This document shows, piece after piece, positions 56,255 through 64,000 of a stretch of 64,000 nt of DNA. The notes beneath the pieces were generated by a model. That model searched no databases. It was not told the origin of the DNA and worked only from the letters and a program-made list of their open reading frames with translations. A program made the position numbers and the translations under genes. Within the stretch, counting starts at the first letter, position 1. Each line of letters begins with the position of its first letter. Source of the DNA: Anaerobacillus isosaccharinicus (GTDB taxonomy: Bacteria; Bacillota; Bacilli; Bacillales; Anaerobacillaceae); assembly GCF_001866075.3 (NCBI RefSeq), contig NZ_CP063356.1, positions 744,001-808,000 on the forward strand, given 5' to 3'.

Positions 56255-58198
56255 TCAGTTCTCCTTTTCTAACCTAAGTTTTATTAATATATATACACCA
56301 ATACCCGCGATTAATAAAACAAGTATTTCTAATAATGTGTCTGCTCCACGAAAGTCCACAAGGATTGCATTTACCATGTTTTTTGCCCCTGCCAATTCGT
56401 ACGCATCCTCGAAATAATTCGAGATTGGTTCAAACAAGCGGTTTCCCTGTGCTGATAAAGCGATAATTGTAACAAGTGCTCCTACACCTACGGAAATTAT
56501 GAAGTTAGTTGCTCGAAACCTGACTCGACTAACTTCTTTTCGTAATTCCGGTAAATGGTAAAAACACAAAAGAAATAATGCTACACTTACGGTTTCAACA
56601 ACTAATTGTGTCAGGGCTAAATCGGGTGCTCGAAATACAACAAACAACATTGATACAATATAACCAACAGCTCCTACAGCAATAATTGCTGTTAAACGTG
56701 AAGAAGCAAAAATAACAACTAGTGCTGCAATTGCGATAGCAATTACCAGAACTGCTTCAAACATATTAATTGGTGCATTGTTAGAGAGATCGAACGAAAC
56801 TGCCTGCAAGGCAAATATAGAACCACCAACAAGTAAAATAATAAAAGTGAATATATACGCTAAATAATCACGAGTATATCCTGTCATGTATCTTCTTGTT
56901 AAAGCTAATGAGAATGGTTCAACCTTTTCAAGCATGGAATCATAAGCATTATTTAACACTAACACATCTGGGACGTGACGATACATCCAATACCATTTTC
57001 GTATAAAGATATACATAATTGTACCTAAGACAACAACTCCAATTGTCATAAATAATTCTGTATTAAAGCCATGCCACGCATAAATATCTACCTTAACATC
57101 CTCTACACCTAATCCTGGCATTATTGCAAGTATTGCAGGTTTTAGTAAATACTTAGAGAGAATATTCGGGAAAAAGAAAATAGCTATGACAAATGTTGCT
57201 AGTATAATAGGAGGAACTAACATCCCAATTGGAGCTTCATGTGCCTGCTTTTCTAGCTTCTGAGGCTGATATTTCCCCATAAATGTTTTAAAAATTAAGA
57301 TCATACAGTAGATAAAAGTAAAAACACTTGCGATCCAAGCGATAATTGGTATGAGGAAACCTAGTGACTCCATTCCGAATATCGTTAGATCTGATGTGTT
57401 TAAAACACTGGTGAAAAACATTTCCTTACTTAAAAAACCATTAAATGGTGGCAGTCCTGCCATTGAGAGACTTCCGATAATCATTAATGTAAATGATATC
57501 GGCATCAAATTCATTAAACCACCTAATTTGCGAATGTCCCGCGTCCCTGTTTCATGGTCGATAATTCCTACAACCATAAATAAACAGCCTTTAAAGGTAG
57601 AGTGATTAATTAAGTGAAAAATGGCTGCGACAAAGGCAATTGAATATACCGTTGATTCATCACCATAGCCATAGTGCATCGAAGCAGATCCCATTCCTAA
57701 CAAAGTCATGATTAGTCCTAATTGACTAATCGTGGAATATGCTAGAAGAGCTTTAAGATCTGTCTGTCTCACTGCCGTAATTGACCCAAAGATTAATGTA
57801 AATAGCCCTCCTGCTGTAACTAGCCAAAACCATTCAATACTTCCTCCGAATATTACTGTGAAGCGAGCAACTAAATAAATACCCGCTTTTACCATCGTTG
57901 CAGAATGTAAATACGCACTGATCGGTGTTGGCGCTTCCATCGCATCTGGTAACCATATACTAAACGGAAATTGTGCTGATTTTGTAAAAGCACCTAACAA
58001 AATCAAGAGCATCGCCGGAAGAAATAATGCGTCTGCGGCGATCACATCCACTTGGGCAATCATTCCGCGGATACTATATGTATCGGTAATCATTGAAAGC
58101 ATGATAAAACCAGCAAGCATCGCTAATCCACCAAATATAGTGATTAACATTGACTTTTGAGCACCATATCGCGACTTTTTTCGCTGATACCAATAAGC
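56255..58198 (-). pseudogene. mrpA: Mrp antiporter subunit A, 5' part deleted at an IS
   Basis: The body of MrpA (normally about 800 residues) is here from LIAYWYQRKKSRYGAQKS on, followed by the proton-path region FSIWLPDAMEAPTPISAYLH and the MrpA-specific tail. Roughly the first 170 residues, including the ND5-like first helices, and the operon's promoter are gone. The gene meets the inverted repeat of an IS at 58198/58199. The sequence on the IS's other side is not the missing mrpA front, so a deletion or rearrangement accompanied the insertion. ATG 58150 is the first internal Met and has no proper ribosome site. Confidence 0.9.
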
Positions 58199-58288
58199 TA
58201 TTAAATAGACTCTCGGAATAAATGATGAGTTTATCGAGAGTTTGTAAAAAATTCACTGGAAAATTCATTAACAGGACAGTAAAATGAT

Positions 58289-58320
58289 GTGTTTTCATAG
58301 TGTTTTCATAGTGTTTTCAA
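58289..58320. repeat. Three tandem copies of an 11-bp unit
   Basis: GTGTTTTCATA occurs twice in a row and then as GTGTTTTCAA. It lies inside the IS, between its left end and the stop of its transposase. Confidence 0.7.
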
Positions 58321-58370
58321 AAAAGTATGCACCAAATAAGCCTACAGTTATTCTATTTTTTAAAAATTGT

Positions 58371-59870
58371 CTAGGCGCTTTTAGTAAAGATGATTTCCTG
58401 AATGTTCAAAGTCTCTTTCTGACTACTGTACCAAGCATCTATGTGTTGACACATCATGATTGAGTATAGGCGGACATACCACATTTTTGTAGAGCGATGG
58501 CGCCCAGCTTCTAAGTGATAATCGACTTTTTCTCTTTTGTTCGAACGTTCAACTGAAGTTCTTCGTTTATAAATGAGTTTCCACTTTTCAGAAGATCTTG
58601 GTGTTTTAGTGAACAGACGAAGATTATCTCGCTTAAACGTATGAAATGTGCGGCCATACTTCGCTTTAGAACACGGAGTGGAACATGTATTTTTCGATCC
58701 GCAAGCTAGTGGACAACGCCACTTTTGGCGGTTTTGAGATATGTCAAAACCGTTGGGTTTCATTTCCTTACCGATTGGACAAATAGGCACGCCTATGGGA
58801 GAAATTTGAATATCACTTTCCGTACTGAAGTTTTTCTTTGTTCGAACATTAAGATCAATAAACGGTTCCACATTATGATGGTCCAGTAATTCGTAAATCG
58901 GTTCTGCATCATGTGCGGCATCGAGAAGGATTTTATCAATTGTGCCCAAGGTGTACCGTTGCGAAAATTCAATTGAGCTAACCACTAGGCTGACTGAATC
59001 ATGCCGGGAAGCAGGATGTAGCCGTGGATATAGCGGTAAGTCGAATCGGCTATCGCTAGTGGATATCATGTAGAGATGATATCCGTTGAAGTACCTCTCC
59101 CTTGAACTATCCCAACCTGAGTCGATGTCAGGTTGAGAATATCGACGAGGATGAGTACAATTCGTTAGTCCTTGGGCACTACAATCACAAATAGGTTTGC
59201 TTCTTGGGTAACTCGCTGTTTCCACAGGTGTCCCATCTCCAACAACACCAAGGGAATGGGGATCTCCAAGCAAACCCAATCTCGCTGAAACCTCAAGAAA
59301 TTGAGATTGAAAAAACGCGTATAATTGATCTCCCGGCAATTGTTTTTGTTTTGAACCATGGCGTAAATGACGATCTACTAATTTTCTAATAATACCAGGG
59401 TTTCTAGGAGTTGCTTTTTCACCCTTTTTCGGTTTTTTCTTCTTCTTCTTTTTTCGTTTGAGCTTAATAAAAGGTTTTACATTAGCCTTCTCAAAACCTG
59501 ATAGCCGTCTGAAGAAGTCATAAAAAGTACCGACCCCTGGAACATCCCCAGGTTCAAAGCCGCTAAGGATCGTGTAAAGAGGAACACGATGGAGTTGGTT
59601 CACCCATTCTGTAATACTCAGGGTCGGACTTGTCAATAAACACAAAAGATAAGAGCGAAGCATGGAAGCAGGATCACGTGGCTCAGGACCTTTAACTGAA
59701 TATAAATCATGAAGCCAAGTAGTAGTAAAAGAAAGATCCGTGATCCATAACTTTGAGATAATAGTCCAATCTTTTCGTACGAGAGTCAGTATACCGCCTG
59801 AGTAATGAGTATTTAGTTGGTCTAAAACGAAGTTTTGATATGAGATATGTGGTATTAGCGTAGGTTTCAT
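58371..59870 (-). CDS. DDE transposase (IS1182/IS4-like group)
   Basis: A 499-residue transposase. Marks I can see are SVKGPEPRDPASMLRSYLLC, GVGTFYDFFRRL, a lysine-rich stretch (KLKRKKKKKKKPKK), GVVGDGTPVETASYPRSKP with the first Asp, LDAAHDAEPIYELLDHH with the second, and a C-terminal RRTSVERSNKREKVDYHLE with the glutamate. A cysteine-rich part (CPLACGSKNTCSTPCSKAKY) lies between. Family placement is from memory of similar Bacillus proteins and not certain. It appears complete. Confidence 0.8.
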   Translation of the reverse strand: MKPTLIPHISYQNFVLDQLNTHYSGGILTLVRKDWTIISKLWITDLSFTTTWLHDLYSVKGPEPRDPASMLRSYLLCLLTSPTLSITEWVNQLHRVPLYTILSGFEPGDVPGVGTFYDFFRRLSGFEKANVKPFIKLKRKKKKKKKPKKGEKATPRNPGIIRKLVDRHLRHGSKQKQLPGDQLYAFFQSQFLEVSARLGLLGDPHSLGVVGDGTPVETASYPRSKPICDCSAQGLTNCTHPRRYSQPDIDSGWDSSRERYFNGYHLYMISTSDSRFDLPLYPRLHPASRHDSVSLVVSSIEFSQRYTLGTIDKILLDAAHDAEPIYELLDHHNVEPFIDLNVRTKKNFSTESDIQISPIGVPICPIGKEMKPNGFDISQNRQKWRCPLACGSKNTCSTPCSKAKYGRTFHTFKRDNLRLFTKTPRSSEKWKLIYKRRTSVERSNKREKVDYHLEAGRHRSTKMWYVRLYSIMMCQHIDAWYSSQKETLNIQEIIFTKSA

Positions 59871-60125
59871 TTAAATCCCCCATTTCACCGTATTGTTAGG
59901 AAGTCAATTCCTCCTCGGCGATTATTGGGGTTGCACTAAAAAGTCAAGTGTTTTTTTAGTTTTTTTATGATATTTTTCAACAATTAATTCCCAATTGAAA
60001 AAGAAATCTAAAGTAAAAATCCCACCTAGAAATAGGAGGGATACAAATAAATTGGCTCAAGAAAACCTTGAGCCACAAGGCTCGGCAAATGCCGAGAGTC
60101 TATTTAATATTTAGGAGGACTTATA

Positions 60126-60248
60126 ATGTTTTGGATTATTTACTTTGAAACAACTAAGTACGGAATAAGGTTTAGTGGTTGCTTAAAAATTGTAAACCCT
60201 ACTTTAATTTTCTGCTTAGTACTACCACTTTACTATATTTCTTGGTAG
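60126..60248 (+). CDS. 40-residue small membrane protein
   Basis: ATG 60126 follows an excellent ribosome site, AGGAGG (60112-60117), with 8-base spacing. The peptide MFWIIYFETTKYGIRFSG continues through CLKIVNPTLIF to CLVLPLYYISW, with two hydrophobic stretches. A strong terminator follows at 60333. The message would start inside or near the IS's right end, so the IS may have cut off its original promoter. No family recognised. Confidence 0.5.
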   Translation: MFWIIYFETTKYGIRFSGCLKIVNPTLIFCLVLPLYYISW

Positions 60249-60332
60249 TTCCCATTAAAGGCAACTTGTTGCTAGACAGGTTGCCTGGGTTTCAAAGTTA
60301 AAATAATTTAAATATATATAGTCCTAATAAAA

Positions 60333-60368
60333 AACGCACTAACTGTTTTTATGGTTAGTGCGTTCTTT
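60333..60368. terminator. Strong terminator after the 40-residue frame
   Basis: AACGCACTAAC (60333-60343) pairs perfectly with GTTAGTGCGTT (60354-60364) around a 10-base loop, followed by CTTTTGTGTTTT. Confidence 0.85.
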
Positions 60369-60370
60369 TG

Positions 60371-60774
60371 TGTTTTAGCCATCTCTCACTTCGGCAGATG
60401 GCAAACCGTCTCGATCCGTTCCTTTGCAGCTGGGATCACCGCATACGTAGACCGTGGATTTTCAGGAACAGAGTAACAAAAATAAGCTAATCGATCAATT
60501 CTAGTTTAATGCCTTATAGAGCTTTTAAAGTTTCATAGATACCTATGGGTGTTAGGAATGCGATGAAAACGTCACAGTGGTCAAATTTGAAAGAATTCAA
60601 GCATATAAAAAGGAACTGACTAAGGTTCCCTCAATCAATTCCCGATGATATAACTTTACCACCTAAAAACAGTCGTGACTTAAAGTTATTTTAAATAATT
60701 TTGAAAATAAATTGAAAGAAACTTGAAAGGGAAGTATATATTTCCAAACTTTCAGCTGACAATCATTAGTATTA
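60371..60774. other. Intergenic region with a short minus-strand coding remnant
   Basis: On the minus strand about 60400-60490 reads YSVPENPRSTYAVIPAAKER and then IETVCHLPK before a stop. The composition and higher GC look like the tail of a lost housekeeping gene. No start or upstream frame remains. Nothing else is seen in these 404 bases. Confidence 0.35.
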
Positions 60775-61233
60775 TCATAACTTCTCTTCTATAGTCTCTA
60801 TTAATATATGATTCATTCTTTCTAGTAATTGGTTAAACAATATATCTCTTGATATTAATTCATTATATTCAAATATGATATTCTCTAAGGATTTAATTAT
60901 ACTTTCAATATTTTCTTCATTAGTTACATCTATTTTTTCATTAAGGATATTTGCCAATATCGCCAAGTTATTTGATATGTTTTCTGTCTTATTATTACTA
61001 AAGTAAACAGCTCTAGCTCCTTGTCGCATTAAAGATTTATTATAAATATTTATAACATTGCTATTAAGTAACTTTAAGTTTTCAACATAATCTATTAAGT
61101 CCCCCATATATTGTTGAAACTCAACTTCCCACAACATTCTATATTGATCATTTTGTTGTTTTATATTAATAAAAAAATAACTATTACCTAAAATATTTAT
61201 TACAAGTAGAACAATCAAAAATTTTTGTCTCAT
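60775..61233 (-). CDS. Hypothetical protein with N-terminal membrane helix
   Basis: A 152-residue protein starting MRQKFLIVLLVINILGNSYF, a signal anchor (about 4-22), followed by an all-helical, N/E/I-rich part without recognisable motif. I prefer ATG 61233, with AAAGG 9 bases upstream; ATG 61242 in the same frame is possible but touches the ribosome site. It is divergent from the secreted-protein gene at 61429, and the two share a roughly 195-base AT-rich promoter region. Function unknown. Confidence 0.55.
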   Translation of the reverse strand: MRQKFLIVLLVINILGNSYFFINIKQQNDQYRMLWEVEFQQYMGDLIDYVENLKLLNSNVINIYNKSLMRQGARAVYFSNNKTENISNNLAILANILNEKIDVTNEENIESIIKSLENIIFEYNELISRDILFNQLLERMNHILIETIEEKL

Positions 61234-61428
61234 CCTCTCCATCCTTTCAAAAAAACTAAATATTTAGTAGCTAACTCTATAATATTTACCATATCATATT
61301 TTACATAATATTGAAAATAATATTTTTTTGTAAAAAAAATAACATAAATTGTTAAAATTTCTAGACTTTTGTAATAATTCAATATATTATGGAATAGTAA
61401 GACGATTAACTAATTTTAGGAGGTTTTT

Positions 61429-62373
61429 ATAAAAAAGAACTTAAAAGCTTCATTCATTATGCTACTATGTGTATTCTTGTTAATGAGTAATTTACTTCCT
61501 ACATTTGCAGCTGAAAACAAAACAGAAGATGAAACATTTGAACCTTTAGTGTTTGATGAGGAAACCATGGAATTACTTCCAGCCCAATTACGAGACCATC
61601 TCACTAAAGAAGATGAATCTGATGCAGGTGAGTTGGTAATGGCCGTTGCTACAATTCATGTTATTGAAGCTAAAGGCGGGAAAAATAAGCAAATTGCAGA
61701 AATCAACTATGATTTTAGCACTGTAGAAAATATAAAAAAATATAACGAGGATTTGGACTTACTAACAAATAATGTTGATGAAGCATTAGTTACATTAGGT
61801 ATTATTGATGAAGAAGATATAACCCAAGAAGAAATGGTATCTGCTCTTAGTAGTAGAGAGACTACACATAGAGGGATATTAACCACTGGTGTAAGTGCAC
61901 AGCGTTATATTGATCCTAATTGGCGTTATTATTATCAATTGCAAGGTTGGTGGAATTGGTTAGATTCGGGGTTTTCTTCATCACACGATCGTTTAGGACT
62001 TATTTGGCAAAGAGAATTTAGTAGTCAAGAAAGTACTCATCATGCTTGGTCCACTACTAAATCTACACATCCTACAACTACTAAACTTACAAAACTTCCA
62101 TATCTTAATAACTTAAACTTTCTAAACAAAGGTGTAATGTGGAAACATAATACTACAGCAAGAACTGAAGGTACTGTTACTGCTCAAGTTTATCATAGGA
62201 CAAACTTTAGTGGTATGCATTGGGGAGTTGCTTTTGAATATGTATCGCCTGGTAGTTCTACTGCCGATGATAGATGGAGTGCATTAATACATGATCTAGT
62301 ATTTAGCTTATCTGGTTTGGTTGTTCCTTGGGAAAGAAGATATAAAACTGGTATAACTATCACTTTGCCTTAA
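61429..62373 (+). CDS. Secreted hypothetical protein with an ATA start codon
   Basis: The ribosome site AGGAGG (61418-61423) is 5 bases ahead of ATA 61429, which opens the frame (I)KKNLKASFIMLLCVFLLM followed by SNLLPTFAAEN. That is a complete signal peptide with basic n-region, hydrophobic core and AxA cleavage site. Starting at the next ATG (61459) would remove the basic n-region and leave no ribosome site. A TAG at 61417 rules out an earlier start. The mature part has an acidic front (to about residue 110) and a W/Y-rich C-terminal domain (RYYYQLQGWWNWLDSG, HDRLGLIWQREFSS, MHWGVAFEYVSPGSS). No family recognised. Either AUA is used for initiation or the start was mutated. Confidence 0.65.
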   Translation: MKKNLKASFIMLLCVFLLMSNLLPTFAAENKTEDETFEPLVFDEETMELLPAQLRDHLTKEDESDAGELVMAVATIHVIEAKGGKNKQIAEINYDFSTVENIKKYNEDLDLLTNNVDEALVTLGIIDEEDITQEEMVSALSSRETTHRGILTTGVSAQRYIDPNWRYYYQLQGWWNWLDSGFSSSHDRLGLIWQREFSSQESTHHAWSTTKSTHPTTTKLTKLPYLNNLNFLNKGVMWKHNTTARTEGTVTAQVYHRTNFSGMHWGVAFEYVSPGSSTADDRWSALIHDLVFSLSGLVVPWERRYKTGITITLP

Positions 62374-62457
62374 AGTTTATTCCCAATTTTTTACTTTAAT
62401 TTAGATAAATTATAATATTTCTTGAATTATATTAGGTTTAATAACCTAGAAACAGTG

Positions 62458-62493
62458 AAACAGATCCAACCAGTTAGTGGCTTGGATCTGTTT
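62458..62493 (+). terminator. Terminator of the secreted-protein gene
   Basis: AAACAGATCCAA (62458-62469) pairs perfectly with TTGGATCTGTTT (62482-62493) around a 12-base loop, followed by ATTTTAT. Confidence 0.85.
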
Positions 62494-62563
62494 ATTTTAT
62501 GTTTACCAAAGAAAAAAATGTAAAAAACTCCACAGTAATTAGTAGTTAGCAATCTAAATTTGT

Positions 62564-63058
62564 TTAAACATCGCACTTTTCATAATCAAAATTGATTTCA
62601 TTAAACCATCTGTTATTCATTTTTTTCTCCGCTAAATTCAGATTAAGAGCCAGCTTATAAAACGCTTTCCAACGTATGTTTCCGTATGTCACGTGACTGA
62701 TCGGCGGCTGAAATCTATGACAATAAACTGTGAAATCGTTAATGTATTCAGCATCTTCGCTCATATAACGCTTTTCAATCAAAAACCTTTCCATTGGTGG
62801 TAGCCTTCTTACAGCCCTTTCAACGCGTTCACAAAAAGCTCTCCGCTCCTCTTGATCATTAGCATTGCTTACAGCAATTTGTGCTGTTTGATCACTTGTT
62901 GAGTTAGTAGGACCATGAAACCTTTCAGAGTAACTTGCAGTTATTGATGCTTCTGCATCTTCAAAAGATAGGTATTTATACAATCGATATCTTGAAAGAT
63001 ATTTCTCAACTTCTTTTTGTGTTTCCTTCTGGTCTAGCTCTGGCAGTTCAAAACTCAT
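62564..63058 (-). CDS. ArpU-family phage transcription regulator
   Basis: A 164-residue sigma-like regulator of late phage genes. Family marks are TASYSERFHGPTNSTSDQTA, EERRAFCERVERAVRRLPPM, ERFLIEKRYM and, in the C-terminal helix-turn-helix, PPISHVTYGNIRWKAFYKLAL. In Bacillus prophages ArpU-like genes end the early region. Here it stands with a few small phage-type genes, so this end of the window enters a prophage or its remnant. No ribosome site other than a weak GGTGATTT ahead of ATG 63058 is seen. Confidence 0.85.
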   Translation of the reverse strand: MSFELPELDQKETQKEVEKYLSRYRLYKYLSFEDAEASITASYSERFHGPTNSTSDQTAQIAVSNANDQEERRAFCERVERAVRRLPPMERFLIEKRYMSEDAEYINDFTVYCHRFQPPISHVTYGNIRWKAFYKLALNLNLAEKKMNNRWFNEINFDYEKCDV

Positions 63059-63095
63059 AAACTTAAATCACCTCAATCTATTTTTATAGAGGTAA

Positions 63096-63116
63096 ACCCC
63101 GAGATAAATCGGGGCA
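63096..63116 (-). terminator. Short GC-rich hairpin after the frameshifted phage gene
   Basis: On the minus strand CCCCGA and TCGGGG pair around a 6-base loop and are followed by TTTACC. It lies just beyond the stop at 63123. Confidence 0.5.
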
Positions 63117-63122
63117 TTATCT

Positions 63123-63492
63123 TTAATCTAGTTCGTCGGCATTGTCACCGAATGGATCTAGGTCGTCTTGACCACCTTCGTCAGTATCGACTTCTTTATC
63201 CTTCACTGCAACATTTCCACTTAAGTAACAGTTTCTTGAAGTCATCTTTACAGAAACGTTCGCCAAATTCCGTTTTGATCATTTCTAAGGTGCTTTTGTA
63301 ACACCAAGTGCCATCCTCCTGGTAGTTCTTTATTGGTGGAAACACTTGAAAGAACTGATCTACACTTGTCCACCGCAACTGCTTTTCAAGGATTTCTACT
63401 AATCTCACAAGGTCAAAATCTGCTGGTCTCGCGCCATCCTTTAAAGCCTTACCAATCGTAATTATTGAGTTGTAAGGATTGTTAATGTTCAT
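63123..63492 (-). pseudogene. Phage-type small gene with a probable frameshift
   Basis: From ATG 63492 the frame reads MNINNPYNSIITIGKALKDG and stops at 63196 after KWKCCSEG. Shifting by one base at GTGGAAATG (about 63218) gives NVAVKDKEVDTDEGGQDDLD and ends PFGDNADELD at TAA 63123. An acidic tail of this kind is typical of phage DNA-metabolism proteins, and the unshifted end is Cys-rich and odd. So the gene is probably frameshifted, or the sequence has one extra A. Function unknown. Confidence 0.5.
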
Positions 63493-63576
63493 TTTTATAT
63501 CACCACCTTTCCATTTTTTGTAGGATTAATCTCACCTTCTGTCGAATATTAGAATTTAGAAGGGGAGGTGATTATT

Positions 63577-63798
63577 TTGTATTCTTTCAAAAGTGCAGTT
63601 GGCCAGATGTTAATTTACTTTGATAAAACATTCGGTCAATACGCTTTAAAAATTGGTGATACTGTTTATGAACACCACCATAGTGCTGAATCTGCTGCTG
63701 ATAATGTCTATATGCATTCAACAGGATGTTATAATTGGGACTCTCTTGAAGGTGTAGTCGAAACTCCTTCTGAATTAAGTGCTTGGGAAAGGTTATAA
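63577..63798 (+). CDS. Small phage-type hypothetical protein
   Basis: A 73-residue protein (MYSFKSAVGQMLIYFDKTFG...) ending VVETPSELSAWERL. I start at TTG 63577, with GGGGAGGTG 8-9 bases ahead; the GTG at 63568 lies inside the ribosome site. It contains HHH at its middle (TVYEHHHSAESAADN) but no metal motif I recognise. Similar short proteins occur in Bacillus prophages and conjugative elements. Confidence 0.55.
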   Translation: MYSFKSAVGQMLIYFDKTFGQYALKIGDTVYEHHHSAESAADNVYMHSTGCYNWDSLEGVVETPSELSAWERL

Positions 63799-64000
63799 AC
63801 CTTCTTTATTACAATTTTCCTGAACAATACGTTTGAATTGTTCAATCTGACTTGGAATAGCTTCGTTGGTAGGAAATCCATTTTTAAAAACATTCCATCT
63901 TGCCCAGCGAAATGTAGAAATAGCTTCCCGAAGATCTAAGTTGTATTTTCTAAAAACAACTTCTATTTCTTTAATAGCTTTTCTTTTTTATTACCAACCT
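63793..64000 (-). pseudogene. 3' part of a gene running to the window edge
   Basis: About 58 codons read KAIKEIEVVFRKYNLDLREA, then ISTFRWARWNVFKNGFPTNE and end at TAA 63793, overlapping the end of the convergent small gene. No start codon occurs in the frame and a stop lies upstream at about 63989, within an A-rich tract. Either a frameshift has separated it from a front outside the window or it is a remnant. No family recognised. Confidence 0.4.

Larger units (their letters stand above)
58199..60109 (-). mobile_element. 1.9-kb IS bounded by 18-bp inverted repeats
   Basis: TATTAAATAGACTCTCGG (58199-58216) is repeated inverted, without mismatch, at 60092-60109. One transposase gene lies inside, transcribed leftward. 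Next to each end is a further small hairpin (58211-58240 and 60081-60096). The flanks show no direct target duplication, which fits a deletion on the mrpA side. The element has removed or displaced the front of mrpA. Confidence 0.8.

Noticed and set aside
58289-58320. Three tandem 11-bp units as a possible CRISPR or iteron array.
   Set aside because: The copies touch each other without spacers, there are only three, and they lie inside an IS. No cas genes and no replication protein are in the window.
60371-60500. A structured RNA or riboswitch in the GC-richer stretch after the terminator.
   Set aside because: The minus strand reads as a plausible protein tail, and I found no consistent long-range pairing. 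A gene remnant explains it better.

Overview
The window is AT-rich DNA from a low-GC Gram-positive bacterium, most likely a Bacillaceae (or Planococcaceae) chromosome. The signs are strong AGGAGG-type ribosome sites, GTG and TTG starts, a seven-gene Mrp antiporter cluster, a meso-diaminopimelate dehydrogenase of bacillar type and a Bacillus-style ArpU phage regulator. Core genes sit at the two ends and a long accessory region full of mobile DNA and defence genes lies between them.

Layout. 1-1.1 kb: the end of an IS4-family transposase. 1.3-7.7 kb: housekeeping genes (pssA; a metal-ATPase operon of HMA chaperone, P1B ATPase and Fnr-like regulator behind a perfect FNR-type palindrome; a tRNA-dihydrouridine synthase; ddh). 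8.1-10.9 kb: small membrane or exported proteins, mostly of unknown function. 11.2-20.7 kb: a large palindromic mobile structure. Two inverted arms of about 1.5 kb, each holding a DUF6431 gene and a truncated DDE transposase, flank a trio of overlapping tyrosine recombinases (a RIT element). The left arm is broken by another IS, and the right arm abuts a beheaded large serine recombinase.

21.1-46.3 kb is a defence island in which almost every gene originally pointed left. It has a four-gene CBASS operon (CapV phospholipase, CD-NTase, Cap2 E1-E2, Cap3 JAB protease), a Wadjet operon in the order jetD-jetA-jetB-jetC, a WYL-domain regulator, and a three-gene McrBC-like module (coiled-coil protein, McrB-type AAA+ ATPase, DUF2357/PD-(D/E)XK nuclease). 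The nuclease gene is split. Its N-terminal part lies at 45.2-46.3 kb on the plus strand and its C-terminal part at 36.4-37.2 kb on the minus strand, each next to one of two inverted IS66 copies. The swapped 8-bp target duplications show that an IS66 insertion was followed by inversion of the segment between the copies; joining the halves restores an in-frame protein of about 620 residues.

48.7-52.8 kb: a decayed IS3 element, decayed small genes, a ComEA-like lipoprotein, a PAP2 phosphatase and a lytic transglycosylase. 52.9-58.2 kb: mrpGFEDCB and a beheaded mrpA cut by a 1.9-kb IS at 58.2-60.1 kb, so this antiporter operon has lost its promoter and the first part of its largest subunit. 60.1-64 kb: small exported proteins and phage-type genes, including a secreted protein whose only well-placed start codon is ATA.

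The most interesting items are the RIT-centred palindrome, the IS66-driven inversion that disabled a McrBC-like system with an unusual coiled-coil partner, and the Fnr-controlled metal-ATPase operon whose ATPase carries CPG instead of the usual metal-site CPC/CPH/SPC.
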